Origin: Chara braunii
Taxonomy: Eukaryota > Streptophyta > Charophyceae > Charales > Characeae
NCBI GenBank assembly: GCA_003427395.1
Contig: BFEA01000312.1
Span: forward strand, 1,216,127-1,244,994
Length of the DNA stretch: 28,868 bases
Direction: 5' to 3'
Positions 1 through 9,782 of this stretch are shown here, piece by piece. A program made the position numbers and the translations under genes. The notes under the pieces are model-generated. The model was given only the letters and a program-made list of their open reading frames with translations, was not told the origin of the DNA and ran no database searches. Position 1 is the stretch's first letter, and the number at the start of each line of letters is the position of its first letter.

Positions 1-36
1 GTTTTTGCATGGAGCCTGAAAATTTAAAGGTCACTA

Positions 37-408
37 AGGAAAAGGCTAGATGCAGCCTTTTCCTCGATGTATCTGCCCTGGAAAAAGGGTCCGGGTACGT
101 CAAACTCAAAAGGGTTGTATCTTTTCAACCCTTTATCAGAAAAATAAAAGAAAAACTGATTTGAAAATGGCTGGAGCCCAGCTATCTCGCCAGATTCCGA
201 GATAGCTGGGGAAAAAGAAAAGAAAAATAAAATAGGGCAGTTAAAGAAACTGCCCCACACTAAGGCTGTGGCTGTGGTGCGGCCACGGTCAGCCCTGGAT
301 CTTGGCAGATCAAGGGCTCACAGTGAGCCCGCGATTTTGCCTGGGGGCTGGAGTGACGTCCAACCCTCATCAGCCAATATAAAAAAGGCAGTTGCCCCCC
401 AGCTGCCA
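37..408. repeat. Array of short perfect hairpins upstream of and across a TATA box
   Basis: Five perfect inverted repeats follow one another: arms 37-47/54-64 (11 bp), 109-117/126-134 (9 bp), 177-189/198-210 (13 bp, CCCAGCTATCTCG, 8-nt loop), 235-242/248-255 (8 bp) and 314-321/323-330 (8 bp, 1-nt loop). A sixth with one G-T pair lies at 388-395/401-408, just after the TATA box at 378. No reading frame here looks genuine. Loops are 1-8 nt, so each could form a stem in RNA or extruded DNA. I do not recognise the family; it could be the promoter side of an LTR or other repeat. The pairings are direct observation; any role is unknown. Confidence 0.75.
378..386 (+). promoter_or_regulatory. TATA box
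   Basis: A TATAAAAAA sequence overlaps a CCAAT string (374-378). A start site would be expected about 30 bp downstream, near 410. The CCAAT is too close to act as a classical CCAAT box, so only the TATA part is proposed. It sits after the hairpin array and before the 54-bp minisatellite, which would then lie in a transcribed leader. Confidence 0.4.
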
Positions 409-643
409 CACAATTGCACTCGTGCTGCCAGTGTGTGACGAGCACACTTGAGTCCTGGCTGCTGGAGCTGCTGCCTGAGGCAACGTGAGGAGAGGCTGGA
501 GGACTGCAGAGGAGCGCAAGGAGGAGGACTGGGCAGCCATAGCCAAGGCAGGGAACACTTTGCTCCCCTCACCTCTGGCTGGTGCTGGTCCCACGGGACA
601 GACCCAGTAATACTGCGGGACTACGACAGTACAGCGCTGTGGG

Positions 644-664
644 ATTTGGGCCTGGGGCCCAAAT
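644..664. repeat. Perfect hairpin, 9-bp arms
   Basis: ATTTGGGCC at 644-652 pairs perfectly with GGCCCAAAT at 656-664 around a 3-nt loop. It lies directly before the first unit of the 54-bp minisatellite and continues the hairpin-rich character of 37-408. Confidence 0.7.
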
Positions 665-689
665 TCTACTAATTTTGGCTTGCAATTTT

Positions 690-1046
690 TCCACTATAGT
701 GGGGAAGTGCTGCCAAAATTTTACAGCGGCGGCCCCGGGTTTTATTGCGGTAGTACGGAAGTGCTGCCGAAATTCCGCAGCGGCGGCACGGGGTTTTACT
801 TCGGTAGTACGGAAGCGCTGCCGAAGTTCTGCAGCGGCGGCACGACTTTTTACTGCGGTAGTACGGAAGTGCTGCCGAAATTCTGCAGCGGCGGCACGAG
901 TTTTTTCAGCGGTGGTGAGGAAGCGCTGCCGGATTGTTGCGGCGGCGGTTCTGTTTTTTTCAGCGGTGGTGCGGAAGCGCTACTGGATTGTTGCGGCGAC
1001 AGTTCTGGGTTTTTTCAGCGGTAGTGCGGGAAGGCTGCTGAATTTT
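690..1046 (+). repeat. 54-bp minisatellite, about seven copies
   Basis: The core TAGTACGGAAG-like motif recurs at 697, 751, 805, 859, 913, 967 and 1022, a period of 54 bp (the last step is 55 because of a T-run). Units are GC-rich (CAGCGGCGGCAC, GCTGCCGAA) with a T-run; the middle units are most alike and the outer ones more diverged. Since 54 is a multiple of three, two plus-strand frames stay open across the array (582-1052 and 680-1024) and would encode 18-residue repeats. I see no good evidence of translation: neither frame has a recognisable domain or a favoured start. A non-coding minisatellite in a leader is the more cautious reading. Confidence 0.85.
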
Positions 1047-2362
1047 TTTTGAGGCGTCAGTATCATATTCTTGCAGTGACGGCGCTTTTTTTTACGACAA
1101 TAACAACAATATCTGTGCACTAAGTGGAGGTGCGTCAAAGAGGTAGTTTTATTTTGAAGTGGCGTGAGGGTGACGCCGGGGAGACGCCGTACTTTGGACG
1201 CAAGTGGCGGTAACTAGAAAACACGGCAAGGATTATTGGAAAGTGATTGAGTACTGAGAGGGTGTCCTGGCAGGTGGTCGTTACAAGAGAGGAGTATCGA
1301 TCACTTTGGTGATGACTGGGTACAACAACCTTCGCGTCAGGAGAGCGTAAATTCTATACGGTCTTCTTGGGTATACCGTTAAAACTTCACTCAAGGTTAG
1401 TTAAATTGACTCAGTTCCCTTCACACCTGAGTGAACCCATACTTGCTTTGACCTGTTTCACTGATTGTTCATTGAAAAAGGGAACAGAATGTGTGTGTTT
1501 GGGTGTATGACAGGAAGTCTGACAATGGAAAAGGATTGCATGGTGGTCTGTGTGTCGTTGGGTTTTGACTGCAGGTACGACATGTGGACTGAGATGGATG
1601 AGGGTGATGGCGGTGAAAGAATGGTTAACTTTTTCACCTCTGTGCTTGTATTCAATGTATAAATAAAAGAAAAAGAAGACGACGAGAAACGAAGCAAGCA
1701 TAAGGAAGAGAAATTCAACTTGGTTTAGACTTATCCCTGAGGTTACCCATTCTTTCCCGAATGACTCTCTTCCACCTATGCCTGTCAGTCTGAATGATTC
1801 TATCTTTCTACGATTTCCTCTTTCTTCGTCCAAGTTTATTTTGACGCTAGGCGCCAAGACTCTACTTGTCTGCCGTGTAGGTGTTTTTCCTATTTCTAGG
1901 AGGCATCTAGGGCGGGGGTCGGTTGCCTTAGGGGCCGGCCCTGTTATCGACTCAGAGTGGACCGCTTTGCGGGGGGGTACTATGCCGATTCGGTGGAGAC
2001 CGCCCGACTTCTGAAATCCGAGTTTTATACTCGGACGAGGAGAAGGAGTATCCCAGACCACCTCTTAGGGTAATGGAAAAGGCATCCACACGGAAGAAAA
2101 TCTATTTCTTGACGCCTTGCGAAAAAGGAAAACTGCCTTAGCAATCTTGTTTAAGTGGTCATCCTAGGTACCACCAATGTATGGAGAGTTAGCGCCACAA
2201 GCAGCCCGACTTATGTTCTACTAGTTGAACGGAGTACATTTAGATACTCCTGACGAGGTTGGTCGTGCCATAAGAAGCACGGGCCGTAAGGAAGACAAAA
2301 ATCGAATAATACTCAAGGGCAAGAGCTTAACTCAAACCACATTTGTCTTCTTTTTCTTTCAG
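1047..2362. other. Stretch without a recognisable gene; possible intron 1396-2362
   Basis: The open frames here (for example 1411-2061 minus and 1778-2014 plus) show no domain or family I can name and overlap each other on opposite strands. A fair splice donor, CAAG|GTTAGT, lies at 1395/1396. A strong pyrimidine-rich acceptor ends in CAG at 2362, directly before an ATG. If used together they would define a 967-bp intron linking the TATA-driven leader to the decayed frame at 2363. A small hairpin (2017-2023/2029-2035) is also visible. The splice pairing is inference. Confidence 0.3.
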
Positions 2363-3554
2363 ATGACTATGGGATCCACAAAACTATTCTTTTTCAACAA
2401 TCGTGATGTGGCGGCGGAGAGAGTTGAACTCCAAAGGCGTGATGGAGTGAGGGTAGAAAGGGTAGGCTGACTTATTTATAATCCGTCAGAATTATATTCT
2501 GAGGAGGACGTTCCGCGATTTTGGGGTGGTAGTGCGCAAAGACCCCCCAGGCGACTTGTTTTCAGGAGTGATAACGGCCTGGATATTCTTCATTACGAGT
2601 TCGCACCTCCATATTGCCCGAAAGTTACTTGGTCAATATGAACCTGGTGGTGTTGCAGCCCTATGAGTTAAACCAACGAGTGGACGAAATCCCTGAAATA
2701 CGGTTGATGTTTGTCAGTTACGTGCTTTGGCTGAACGAGCGGCAAGGCCCATTTTTTGGCATATACTACGCGGAGCGGATACGTGTCAATAGGTACGCAA
2801 TTATAGGGGCTGAATCGTTATATGATGATGAATTGCAAAATGAAGTGGAAGAACTCGAGGAGTTTTTACGTGACTTATTTGGATTCGTTCTGATACGCAG
2901 ATGCCTGGAGCACGACGAGACTTGACGATCCCGAGGTATCTGCTGCTCCGTGATACACCCGAGGAGGATCTCATCAGGAGTGCAGCGCGACTTTTACAAG
3001 TTCGAGATGGATCTCCCATCGACTGGTTTGGCTTCATTGGACTGCTTCGAAATGGCGAGGGATTTTTCCCTAATACTCGCGCGGATTTCAGAGCCAATAC
3101 GGCTCGAACTTCCGACGAGCTTTACGGTTATACTTTGTATTTTCACCGCGCGAGTAACCTCCAATGTCTCTCACGAGTCATTGTGAGTATCAAGATTACC
3201 TCGTCCGGTTGGCATTTCGGCGTCGTTCGGATCCGGGACACAGAGACTCGACACCTGTTTGGACTTAATCGACCTCTCTGAGTTATAGTTTGAAGGCTAG
3301 CCTCTCGGATGACCTCCTTCTATAATACTCGGATTGTCAGAGTCATGCCATGTGGACGAATGTCTATTTTGATTTTCGACGACGACGAGCTGGCACATTT
3401 GGATTTATTGGAGGCACAGGTGCGTGGCGGGCGAGAGATTTACCAGCATTACACATCGTCTTCTGAAATCTTACTTAGATTTCAGAAAACACTTCGCATG
3501 GACTCAGTCCCGTTGAGGAAACCATATAACTTATGGTTTCACGAGATAATCTAA
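2363..3554 (+). pseudogene. Decayed coding region of unknown family (about 400 codons, several frames)
   Basis: From an ATG at 2363, just after a splice-acceptor-like tract, coding-like sequence runs to 3554. It reads in one frame through a TGA at 2468-2470 to 2639. It then continues in a second frame (about 2620-2925), shifts again near 2900 to a third frame ending at 3281, and after two close stops resumes from an ATG at 3309 to 3554. The composition is protein-like: rich in charged and aromatic residues, with acidic stretches such as EDELQ-type and FDDDE clusters. I see no transmembrane segment and no motif of a known family. It could be a host gene pseudogenised by indels, or an accessory gene of a mobile element or virus-like insertion. 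Alternatively some breaks are assembly errors. It lies upstream of the retrotransposon A promoter on the same strand. No function is assigned. Confidence 0.4.
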
Positions 3555-4034
3555 AAACAAAAACAAAACACTTTATGTAGTTAGGACCGCCGGATGGATA
3601 GTATTTGGATTACCGCGATGATTTCACTATCATGCATATGCATTGAGGGGTAATCGTTCACATAAAAATAAGCTGGATAAAGTGAAAAGCGAACGTCTGA
3701 AAAAGTTGTTAAGCAAAGCAACGGAAGATGAAATATTTCTGCGTTGCGTAACTTGGCGTTAGAGATGGATACTCCATCATTCGTTGAACAGAAAGAGTAA
3801 TTATTGTCCAGGAGGACAAAGCGACCAACAAAGTTGTCATCTAAATAGTTATATATGGTACGGAAACGTGGTCGAACCGGGAGTTCAAACATCAACCAGG
3901 AACTAGATCACTTGTTGATCTGCATGGTACAAGTGATATTTACTTACACAAGCTATTCATGATAAGTTTCAGTAGTCATGATAATAAGATCAGTTTTAGT
4001 TTATTTCTTTCAATTAATAATCTTGGAATGACAA
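3555..4034. other. AT-rich stretch upstream of the retrotransposon A promoter
   Basis: No convincing gene is seen. A minus-strand frame at 3581-3895 is open but shows no recognisable domain. The sequence becomes AT-rich from about 3900. Because the TATA box at 4035 should lie inside the 5' LTR of retrotransposon A, part of this stretch is probably U3 of that LTR. I could not fix the LTR start, because no partner LTR was found for comparison. Confidence 0.3.
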
Positions 4035-4042
4035 TATAAAAG
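4035..4042 (+). promoter_or_regulatory. TATA box of the retrotransposon A 5' LTR
   Basis: TATAAAAG lies 618 bp upstream of the tRNA-Asp primer-binding site, a plausible U3 promoter position. Transcription would start near 4065 and run into the Gag frame at 4855. It is assigned by position and motif only. Confidence 0.4.
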
Positions 4043-4650
4043 ATCTTTAAGTCATACAGGTTGAAAGGAAACATTTTGGTAGACTAGCTCATCATGTCAA
4101 CGATTTTGGATTGTGTGATTTTGTTTTAAGGTATGGAGATTTTTGTTGTTTGATTGTTAGGGACTACGGATTGTTTTCACGCTTGGTTGAGACTGTCCTA
4201 ATCGACCGGCGTACGCTTCGTACTTGGGAGATCAAGGCCCCAGGGAACGAACGACGCTCGGGTTCATTCGGCGTTTTGTCAAACAATTCCTATACTGCAG
4301 CGAGACGAGCAAATGCCCTCGGCTAATGTACCTCTGCGATTGCATTTTAAAGCCTTCGTATGTGGATCAGTAGTTCGGTAGGGATACGCCCCTAAGGATC
4401 GTGGCAGCCCCTTAGGGATGCAAGCTTATGCCCTGCAGGAACCTGTCATGTTGTAGGGGACCGTGGGATGTATAGCTGGCGCACGCGGCTAGAGTGGCGA
4501 AGGAGCGAAGCAACCGCGTCCGTCTCGGCGGTTCACGGAACAGTATGCGTCGTTCTGAAGTTGTCTCTGAAAGTTATGTTTTTAGGTAAACTCCTGCGTG
4601 ACATGGCCGGGAGGGCCCTCGTTTTCACGCGAGGGCCGATGCGCTCGACA
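4035..4650 (+). mobile_element. 5' LTR (right part) of retrotransposon A
   Basis: The right edge is set by the primer-binding site at 4653: the LTR ends in CA at 4649-4650, followed by a 2-nt spacer GG. The left edge is unknown and may lie upstream of 4035. Two hairpins sit in the presumed R/U5 part: 4390-4397/4409-4416 (CCCTAAGG arms) and 4614-4621/4630-4637 (GGCCCTCG arms), the second ending 15 bases before the primer-binding site. No copy of this sequence was found after the integrase, so the LTR assignment rests on the primer-binding site and the terminal CA. Confidence 0.55.
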
Positions 4651-4652
4651 GG

Positions 4653-4671
4653 TGGCGCCGTTGCCGGGGAT
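4653..4671 (+). other. Primer-binding site complementary to tRNA-Asp
   Basis: TGGCGCCGTTGCCGGGGAT is the exact complement of the 3' end of plant-type tRNA-Asp including CCA, a primer known for some plant gypsy elements. It sits 2 nt after the LTR CA end and 184 bp before the Gag ATG, the correct place for minus-strand DNA priming. A 19-nt perfect match is very unlikely by chance. Confidence 0.88.
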
Positions 4672-4854
4672 AACGGCAAACTACCGTTGTCCCTAGCGGA
4701 ACGACACTGGGGTGATTAATGAAGTAAAAAGTTATTTTTTTTTTTTGACCTCAGAAAAAATCAGTAAATTAATCCCAAAATTATGAAATATTATTTATGC
4801 AGAAGGATTGACTGAATTCTGTTGAATATGTTGTTGTAATTTTCTTCACTCAAG

Positions 4855-6340
4855 ATGGCTGGTAACAACGACAATCAGGATGGGAGAAGCAATGACATTC
4901 GGGAGTTTGCAACAATTATTCAGCAGTCCCATGATCAAATCCTGAAGGTTAACGTTCCATTGCTTGATGGTAACAACGCCTCGAGATGGGCAGAAAAATT
5001 CGAGCAATTGGGAAGTTGCTGCGAATGGTCGAATGAAAAGATGTTGCGAATGGTGAAGAGATACTGCAAGATTCAGTACAAGGAAGAGGTGCAGGAGTTG
5101 GTACAATATTCGCTGGACTGGCCAGAATTCAAAAGGAAGCTGCTAGAAAAGTACTAGTTGAGCGATCAACTATTGGACTTGACCGATTTGAGGAAGGTTA
5201 GTCGGAAAAGCTTTGGTACAACAAAGCAGTTCCTTACTGAATTCGAGCGGGTGCGAAATTAGTTCCTGACCTTCCAGATAAAGATCGTTGTCTCATCATC
5301 CTGGATAATTTCACGGAGGTGGAGCAGCTAAAATTGGTGAAAGGCATGAAAGAAAGGTATGATTGGCCAAAAATTCGAGAGAATTTATTGGCCGGGGACT
5401 TCGATCAGATCCTCTATCGGCTGCTGAAACAGGAGAATGAGAATTGGGAAAGGTTACAATTGGGGACGGACAAGGACAAGGAGGTCTATAAGACCTTATC
5501 TGACATGAGGGAAATGATGAGCAGTATGAAGGAGGAACGGTTAAAACTTCAAGTGATGGTGGCCAAGGCGAAAACTGGGAAGAGAAAAGGGAAGGAGCCT
5601 GTCACTGAAGAGAGTAGCAGTGAGAGTGAGAGCGAGGAGGAAAGGCAACCCCCTCGTAAGTTGACCAAGGCAGAGAGGAAAGCCTTGAACCAGATACGAG
5701 GAGGGCAAGGTACTTCTCGTAAACAAGGGGAAAGCAGCAAGAACGGAGGAAATGGAAGCGGAGAGCGACAAGTTGACCAAGGACAACAAAATCGAGGTCA
5801 ACAGACTCAACCATAGGGTGGTCGAGGCCGTGGTAGAGGCCGCGGAAACGGAGGCGGGCGTGGGAACTGGCAGGAATACGTCTGCAAATATTGTGATATG
5901 AAAGGACATGTTATTCATTTCTGCAAGATTCTCGCCAAGGACGAGAAGGACCACATCGTCTTCACGACGATTCGAGGAGAAGTCTTTGACTTCGAAGGAA
6001 ATCTCATCGATCAGGATATTGAAGGAGGAATGGGAAAGGAGGCTTTTCGACGGATGTGCCGTCCTCTTCCGGCTACATTCCGGTTAGTTTCTCCTGAAGA
6101 AGCAAGCCTTTTTGAGTTAGAAGAAACAATGGTTTCTCTGAAGATCGGCGGGTGTGACGAAAAAGAGTTGGAGGAAAGGAAAAAAGACATTGCTCATCGG
6201 GCACGAGAGGTGACCAAGAAACTGGACAAATGTCGAGATTCCATTGTTCAATTATGTGTTGACATGGAAGAAGTCTGGCCAAATCTTCCTAATGTATTTA
6301 TTTTTGGTGGATGGGGGAACGAAGGTCAGGACAGGTCAGC
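4855..6340 (+). pseudogene. gag: Gag polyprotein remnant of retrotransposon A
   Basis: Gag is the structural protein that packages element RNA into cytoplasmic particles. The frame begins at the ATG at 4855, 184 bp after the primer-binding site. It is interrupted by a TAG at 5155 and a frameshift near 5255, then continues to a TAG at 5814. Order: a helical N-terminal region with the tryptophan-containing retrotransposon-Gag core (about 4960-5450), a charged lysine/glutamate and serine-rich linker (5560-5700), a glycine/arginine-rich stretch (5817-5870), and a CX2CX4HX4C zinc knuckle at 5883-5924 for nucleic-acid binding. The knuckle lies after the TAG at 5814 in the same frame, so the stop is a lesion (probably CAG to TAG) and not a genuine end. 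A long acidic linker (6300-6700) leads into protease without a break. Confidence 0.85.
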
Positions 6341-7448
6341 ACTTGCGGCCGCTTCGGCACCTGAAGCAACGCCAATGACACGGCCAATGATGATGTCTAG
6401 ACCTGTACTCAAGCGAGGGATGCCAACCGTCATGATGCAGACGAGGAAAGGAAGGAAAACCTCAAAATCACAGTCTGCGCCAGGAGAAAGTTCAAAGGGA
6501 CCTCTGGAAAAAGAACCTATTCAGGTAGAAGAAGGGAATGATGATGAGGAGGATAAAAGATTGCGAGCAGAGGATGAACTGCTAGCAAAGCAAAGAGCTA
6601 TGAAAAGGCCGTCGAAAACAGGGAAGACCCAGGTCGAGGATGAAGAACCTCGCAAAAAGAAGAACGTGTACTCGATCCCTGTTGAACAAGGGATTGATTT
6701 TGAACAGTTGGTGGATCGTATTCTGGAAAGTCAGCGTGATCTGGTTACCCTGAAGGAGATTCTTGCAGTATCGCCGAAGCTCCGCGAGAAATTTAAGCAG
6801 CGTATGACTCGAAAGAAAGTCATGACAGTCAAGCCGAGTGAGATCATCCCTCCAGAAGCTAACTGGGCACCTCCTGGCATGAAGATGGACTGGCGATGCG
6901 TGGTCACAGGTCTCATAAAAGTTCAAATCGGTCGTGGAGAGTTCTCTGTTCTCGTAGATGATGGGGCCGAAATGAACATCATGAGAGAGAGGCATGCGAT
7001 TGAAGCTGGGATTCAGATCAATCGCAATGACTTTGAATTTTTGATTGGAGCCAACGGGGCAACGTCATTTTGCGGTACGGCTAGTGGCGTAATGGTCACA
7101 GTTGGGAAGGTAAAAGCGAGATCATATTTTTATATATTGCGAAAGGTTGAACACGAAGTGTTTTTGGGAAGATCTTTTCAATGTCGCACAAAGAGCATAA
7201 TCTTCAACAAGCATGACAGCACCATGTTTGTAGCTTTGTGCGATCCGGTTTGCGGCCATTATGAAGTGGTAAAATGCGCGAATACCGGACCAGCAAATTC
7301 AAGGAACCGGTTGAATCCCGAATCATATACATTCTTAGAGTCTGAGGAGTTGAGAAGGGAGAAAGAGGCGATCAATGAAGAAAGGGATCCTCATGAGTTT
7401 TCGTTGACATTGCCAAGTATCTCACAGGCAGTCGATTTTGCAGCATGA
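6341..7448 (+). pseudogene. Linker and aspartic protease region of retrotransposon A
   Basis: This is in frame with the zinc knuckle. After a charged lysine-rich linker (6341-6880), a retropepsin-like fold is suggested by a strand ending in LVDDGAEMNIM (catalytic motif at 6957-6968). It is followed by an aliphatic-rich stretch with the flap and a second motif, EVFLGRSF, near 7160. Retropepsins cleave the polyprotein during particle maturation and usually carry D-S/T-G. Here the serine/threonine position is aspartate, which is unusual but keeps the first Asp and the Gly. The frame ends at a TGA at 7446-7448. The following sequence continues the polyprotein in another frame, so this stop results from a frameshift and not a real terminus. 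Confidence 0.7.
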
Positions 7449-7549
7449 TGTATGATCCGAGTCTGGTACAAGCCCTGATGGAGGCTGTGGTTGACAAGGA
7501 AGGTGCAGGAAACATGCATCTTATTTATCGGCCAAATGAATCTCGCATG

Positions 7550-8690
7550 TAGGAATCACTGCCATCAGCCAGGCAAGAGTCTTTTTTAGGGGACGGAAGC
7601 TCAACGTTGGATCCAAGAGGAAGTATAAGAAAGTAGGAGAGAAGGCGCGACCAGTGTCCGTTCTGATCACTCAGGAAAAGGAAGTGTATTACAAGGACGA
7701 ACGTGAGTGGATCAGAACGTTGAAGGAGAAAGGTGAGAAGGGGCCGTGTCGATTGACGGATGACAGGGTCAAGGAGATGATCATTGGAGAGGATGGCCTC
7801 CTTACTAAGGAGGAAATCCAATTCTTTATCGACGTTATGAAGAAAGTTCATCTTGCTTATGCTTTTGATGATGATGAGCGTGGAAGGCTGGACGTCGATA
7901 TGATTCCAATGATCCGGATTCATACGGTACCGCATGAGTCATGGAATGTGAGAGACCCACGATATCCGAATCCAGACGATCACCGGAAGGTGGTGGATTA
8001 TCTTGATGGTAAGATTCGGACCAAAGTGGCAGACTATTCGTATGGGTCGTATGCGTCTCCTTGGTTCTGCTTTATCAAGCCGAACGGTGTTTTGCGATGG
8101 GTTCAGGACCTGCAGAAGTTGAATTTTGTAACAGTCCGAGATGCGGGCGGACTTCCGAACGCCGATCAACTCTCGGAATCTTGTGCAGGCAGGCCCATCA
8201 TCACCCTAATTGATTTATATTCAGGGTATGATCAGTTCCCGTTGTACATAGAGGATCGACCTATGACGGTGGGGACTGCTTCATATGTGCGCGGCTCCGC
8301 AAGGTTGGACAAATGTTGTGGCAATTGTGCAGAGATATATGATGAGAATCATGCAGCTACTTTGTCCAGACGTGACTTCTCCATATATTGATGATTTGGC
8401 TATCCCAGGACCCCGAGTCAAGGACGAGACTGAAGTGTTACCCGACGTTCGAAAGTTCGTGTGAGAACACATCAGCAATGTGGAAAAGGTTCTGAGGAAA
8501 CTGAAGGAATACAACCTCACTGCTAGTGGGGTTAAATCAAGGCATGGTATGAGGAAGGCGGTAATACTGGGTTTCCTTTGTGATGAGAAGGGTCGTCGGC
8601 CAGATACCCAGAAGACAAATAAGATCTTGGAGTGGCCGACTCCCTTCAGATCCATTACCGACATTCGGAGTTTCCTCGGGACATGAGGAT
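7550..8690 (+). pseudogene. Reverse transcriptase remnant of retrotransposon A
   Basis: This encodes the RNA-directed DNA polymerase that copies element RNA. The main frame (about 7555-8280) holds the fingers and palm: a strand with SPWFCFIKPNG-like sequence, then RWVQDLQKLN, and the first catalytic Asp in LIDLYSGYDQF (near 8210). A frameshift close to 8280 moves the rest to another frame, where YIDD, the core catalytic motif, lies at 8384-8395. Thumb and connection sequence follows (ILGFLCDEKG, then RSFLGT near 8670). A TGA at 8462 interrupts, probably CGA to TGA, and another lies at 8684. The YxDD box itself is intact, so the loss of function comes from frame damage. Confidence 0.85.
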
Positions 8691-8725
8691 TTTCGCGTAT
8701 TTTTATCCGTAGATTTCCAGCAAGG

Positions 8726-9240
8726 GTGGAACACTTGCGGAAGTTAGTACGCAAGAACCAGGTCTCGGAGTGGGGACAGAAGCAGCAGACAGCCGTTGAG
8801 GATATTAAAGCTGAGTTTCGAGAAGGCGGCCTGATTCTGGGAGTTTCTTGCTTTGATGATGTTGAAGGTCGTCCTTTCATCATTGAGACCGATGCAGGTC
8901 CTACCGCTTTGGGAGGAGCTTTGGTCCAAAAGGATGGGGAAGGACGGGAACGACCATTGAGGTTCGAGAGCAGAACTATGAATATTACTAAGTGGAACTA
9001 CTCCCAGTTCAAGAAGGAAACTCTCGCTGTGCTTCACTGTCTGCGTATTTTCAGGAATTATGTATTTGGTAGGCGGTTCATTCTGCGAGTTGATCCTACG
9101 GCTCTGGCTCAATCATTAAAAAATTATTCTCCTTCTGATCCGACCATTGCTCGATGACTGACGTATATTTGGATATTCAATTTTGAGACTGAGCGCATTT
9201 CAGGCACTCAGAATCGAGCAGATGGGTTGAGTCGTATTGA
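8726..9240 (+). pseudogene. RNase H domain remnant of retrotransposon A
   Basis: This is in the same frame as the RT thumb. Three acidic residues expected of gypsy RNase H are visible: Asp in IETDAGPTALGG (8891-8893), Glu in KKETLAVL (9017-9019) and Asp in RVDPTAL (9092-9094). The domain degrades the RNA strand of the RNA:DNA hybrid during reverse transcription. A TGA at 9155-9157, probably TGG to TGA, breaks it just before the conserved end NRADGLSR (near 9215), which is in frame after the stop. A spacer of about 190 codons (9240-9814) with no recognised motif links it to integrase. Confidence 0.8.
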
Positions 9241-9782
9241 TTGGGACTCATCGACGGATCAGGCTGAGAATTCAGTCCCTGTGGATGGATTCCTGGAAGG
9301 AGAAGAGTCACAGTTGAGTATTAACTCATACAATTATTTGGCGGATGCAACAATCCGGCATGGAAAAACCATCTGGAATCCTCCTTGTTTCCATCATGTG
9401 CGATCAGAGTTTGTGATTGGGGAGCCGTTCATTCAGGAAGACCCATGGGGTGAAAGAACATCTGAGCAAATGATGAACTTGGGTTTGTCTGATGAAGTTG
9501 AGCTCATCAAAGAGCCGTTGACGATTGAGTATGGGCATGAGCAGGCTGATAAGACTTTCAGGATCACTGGAGAGATGTCATTCCTTGTGAATTCTCTAAT
9601 TCACGAGGGCCGCCTGAAAATGATGAATGAAGAAGCAGAAGGTAGTAGAATCAGAGAAGCTTTCAGAGAAGGAGAGTATGATTGGGAGTACAGATTGATG
9701 GGAATGTGGTTGAATGGTAAGTTGGGGGACGATGAGGTGGATCCAACTGTTCGTCAGAAAAGTAAGGATTTTGTTGTAAGAT

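Noticed and set aside
690-1046. The 54-bp repeats as a CRISPR array
   Set aside because: The units are contiguous and diverge gradually, with no unique spacers, and the genome is eukaryotic.
1411-2061. A 216-codon minus-strand open frame
   Set aside because: There is no domain or family resemblance, an overlapping plus-strand frame is equally open, and nothing in the context supports it.
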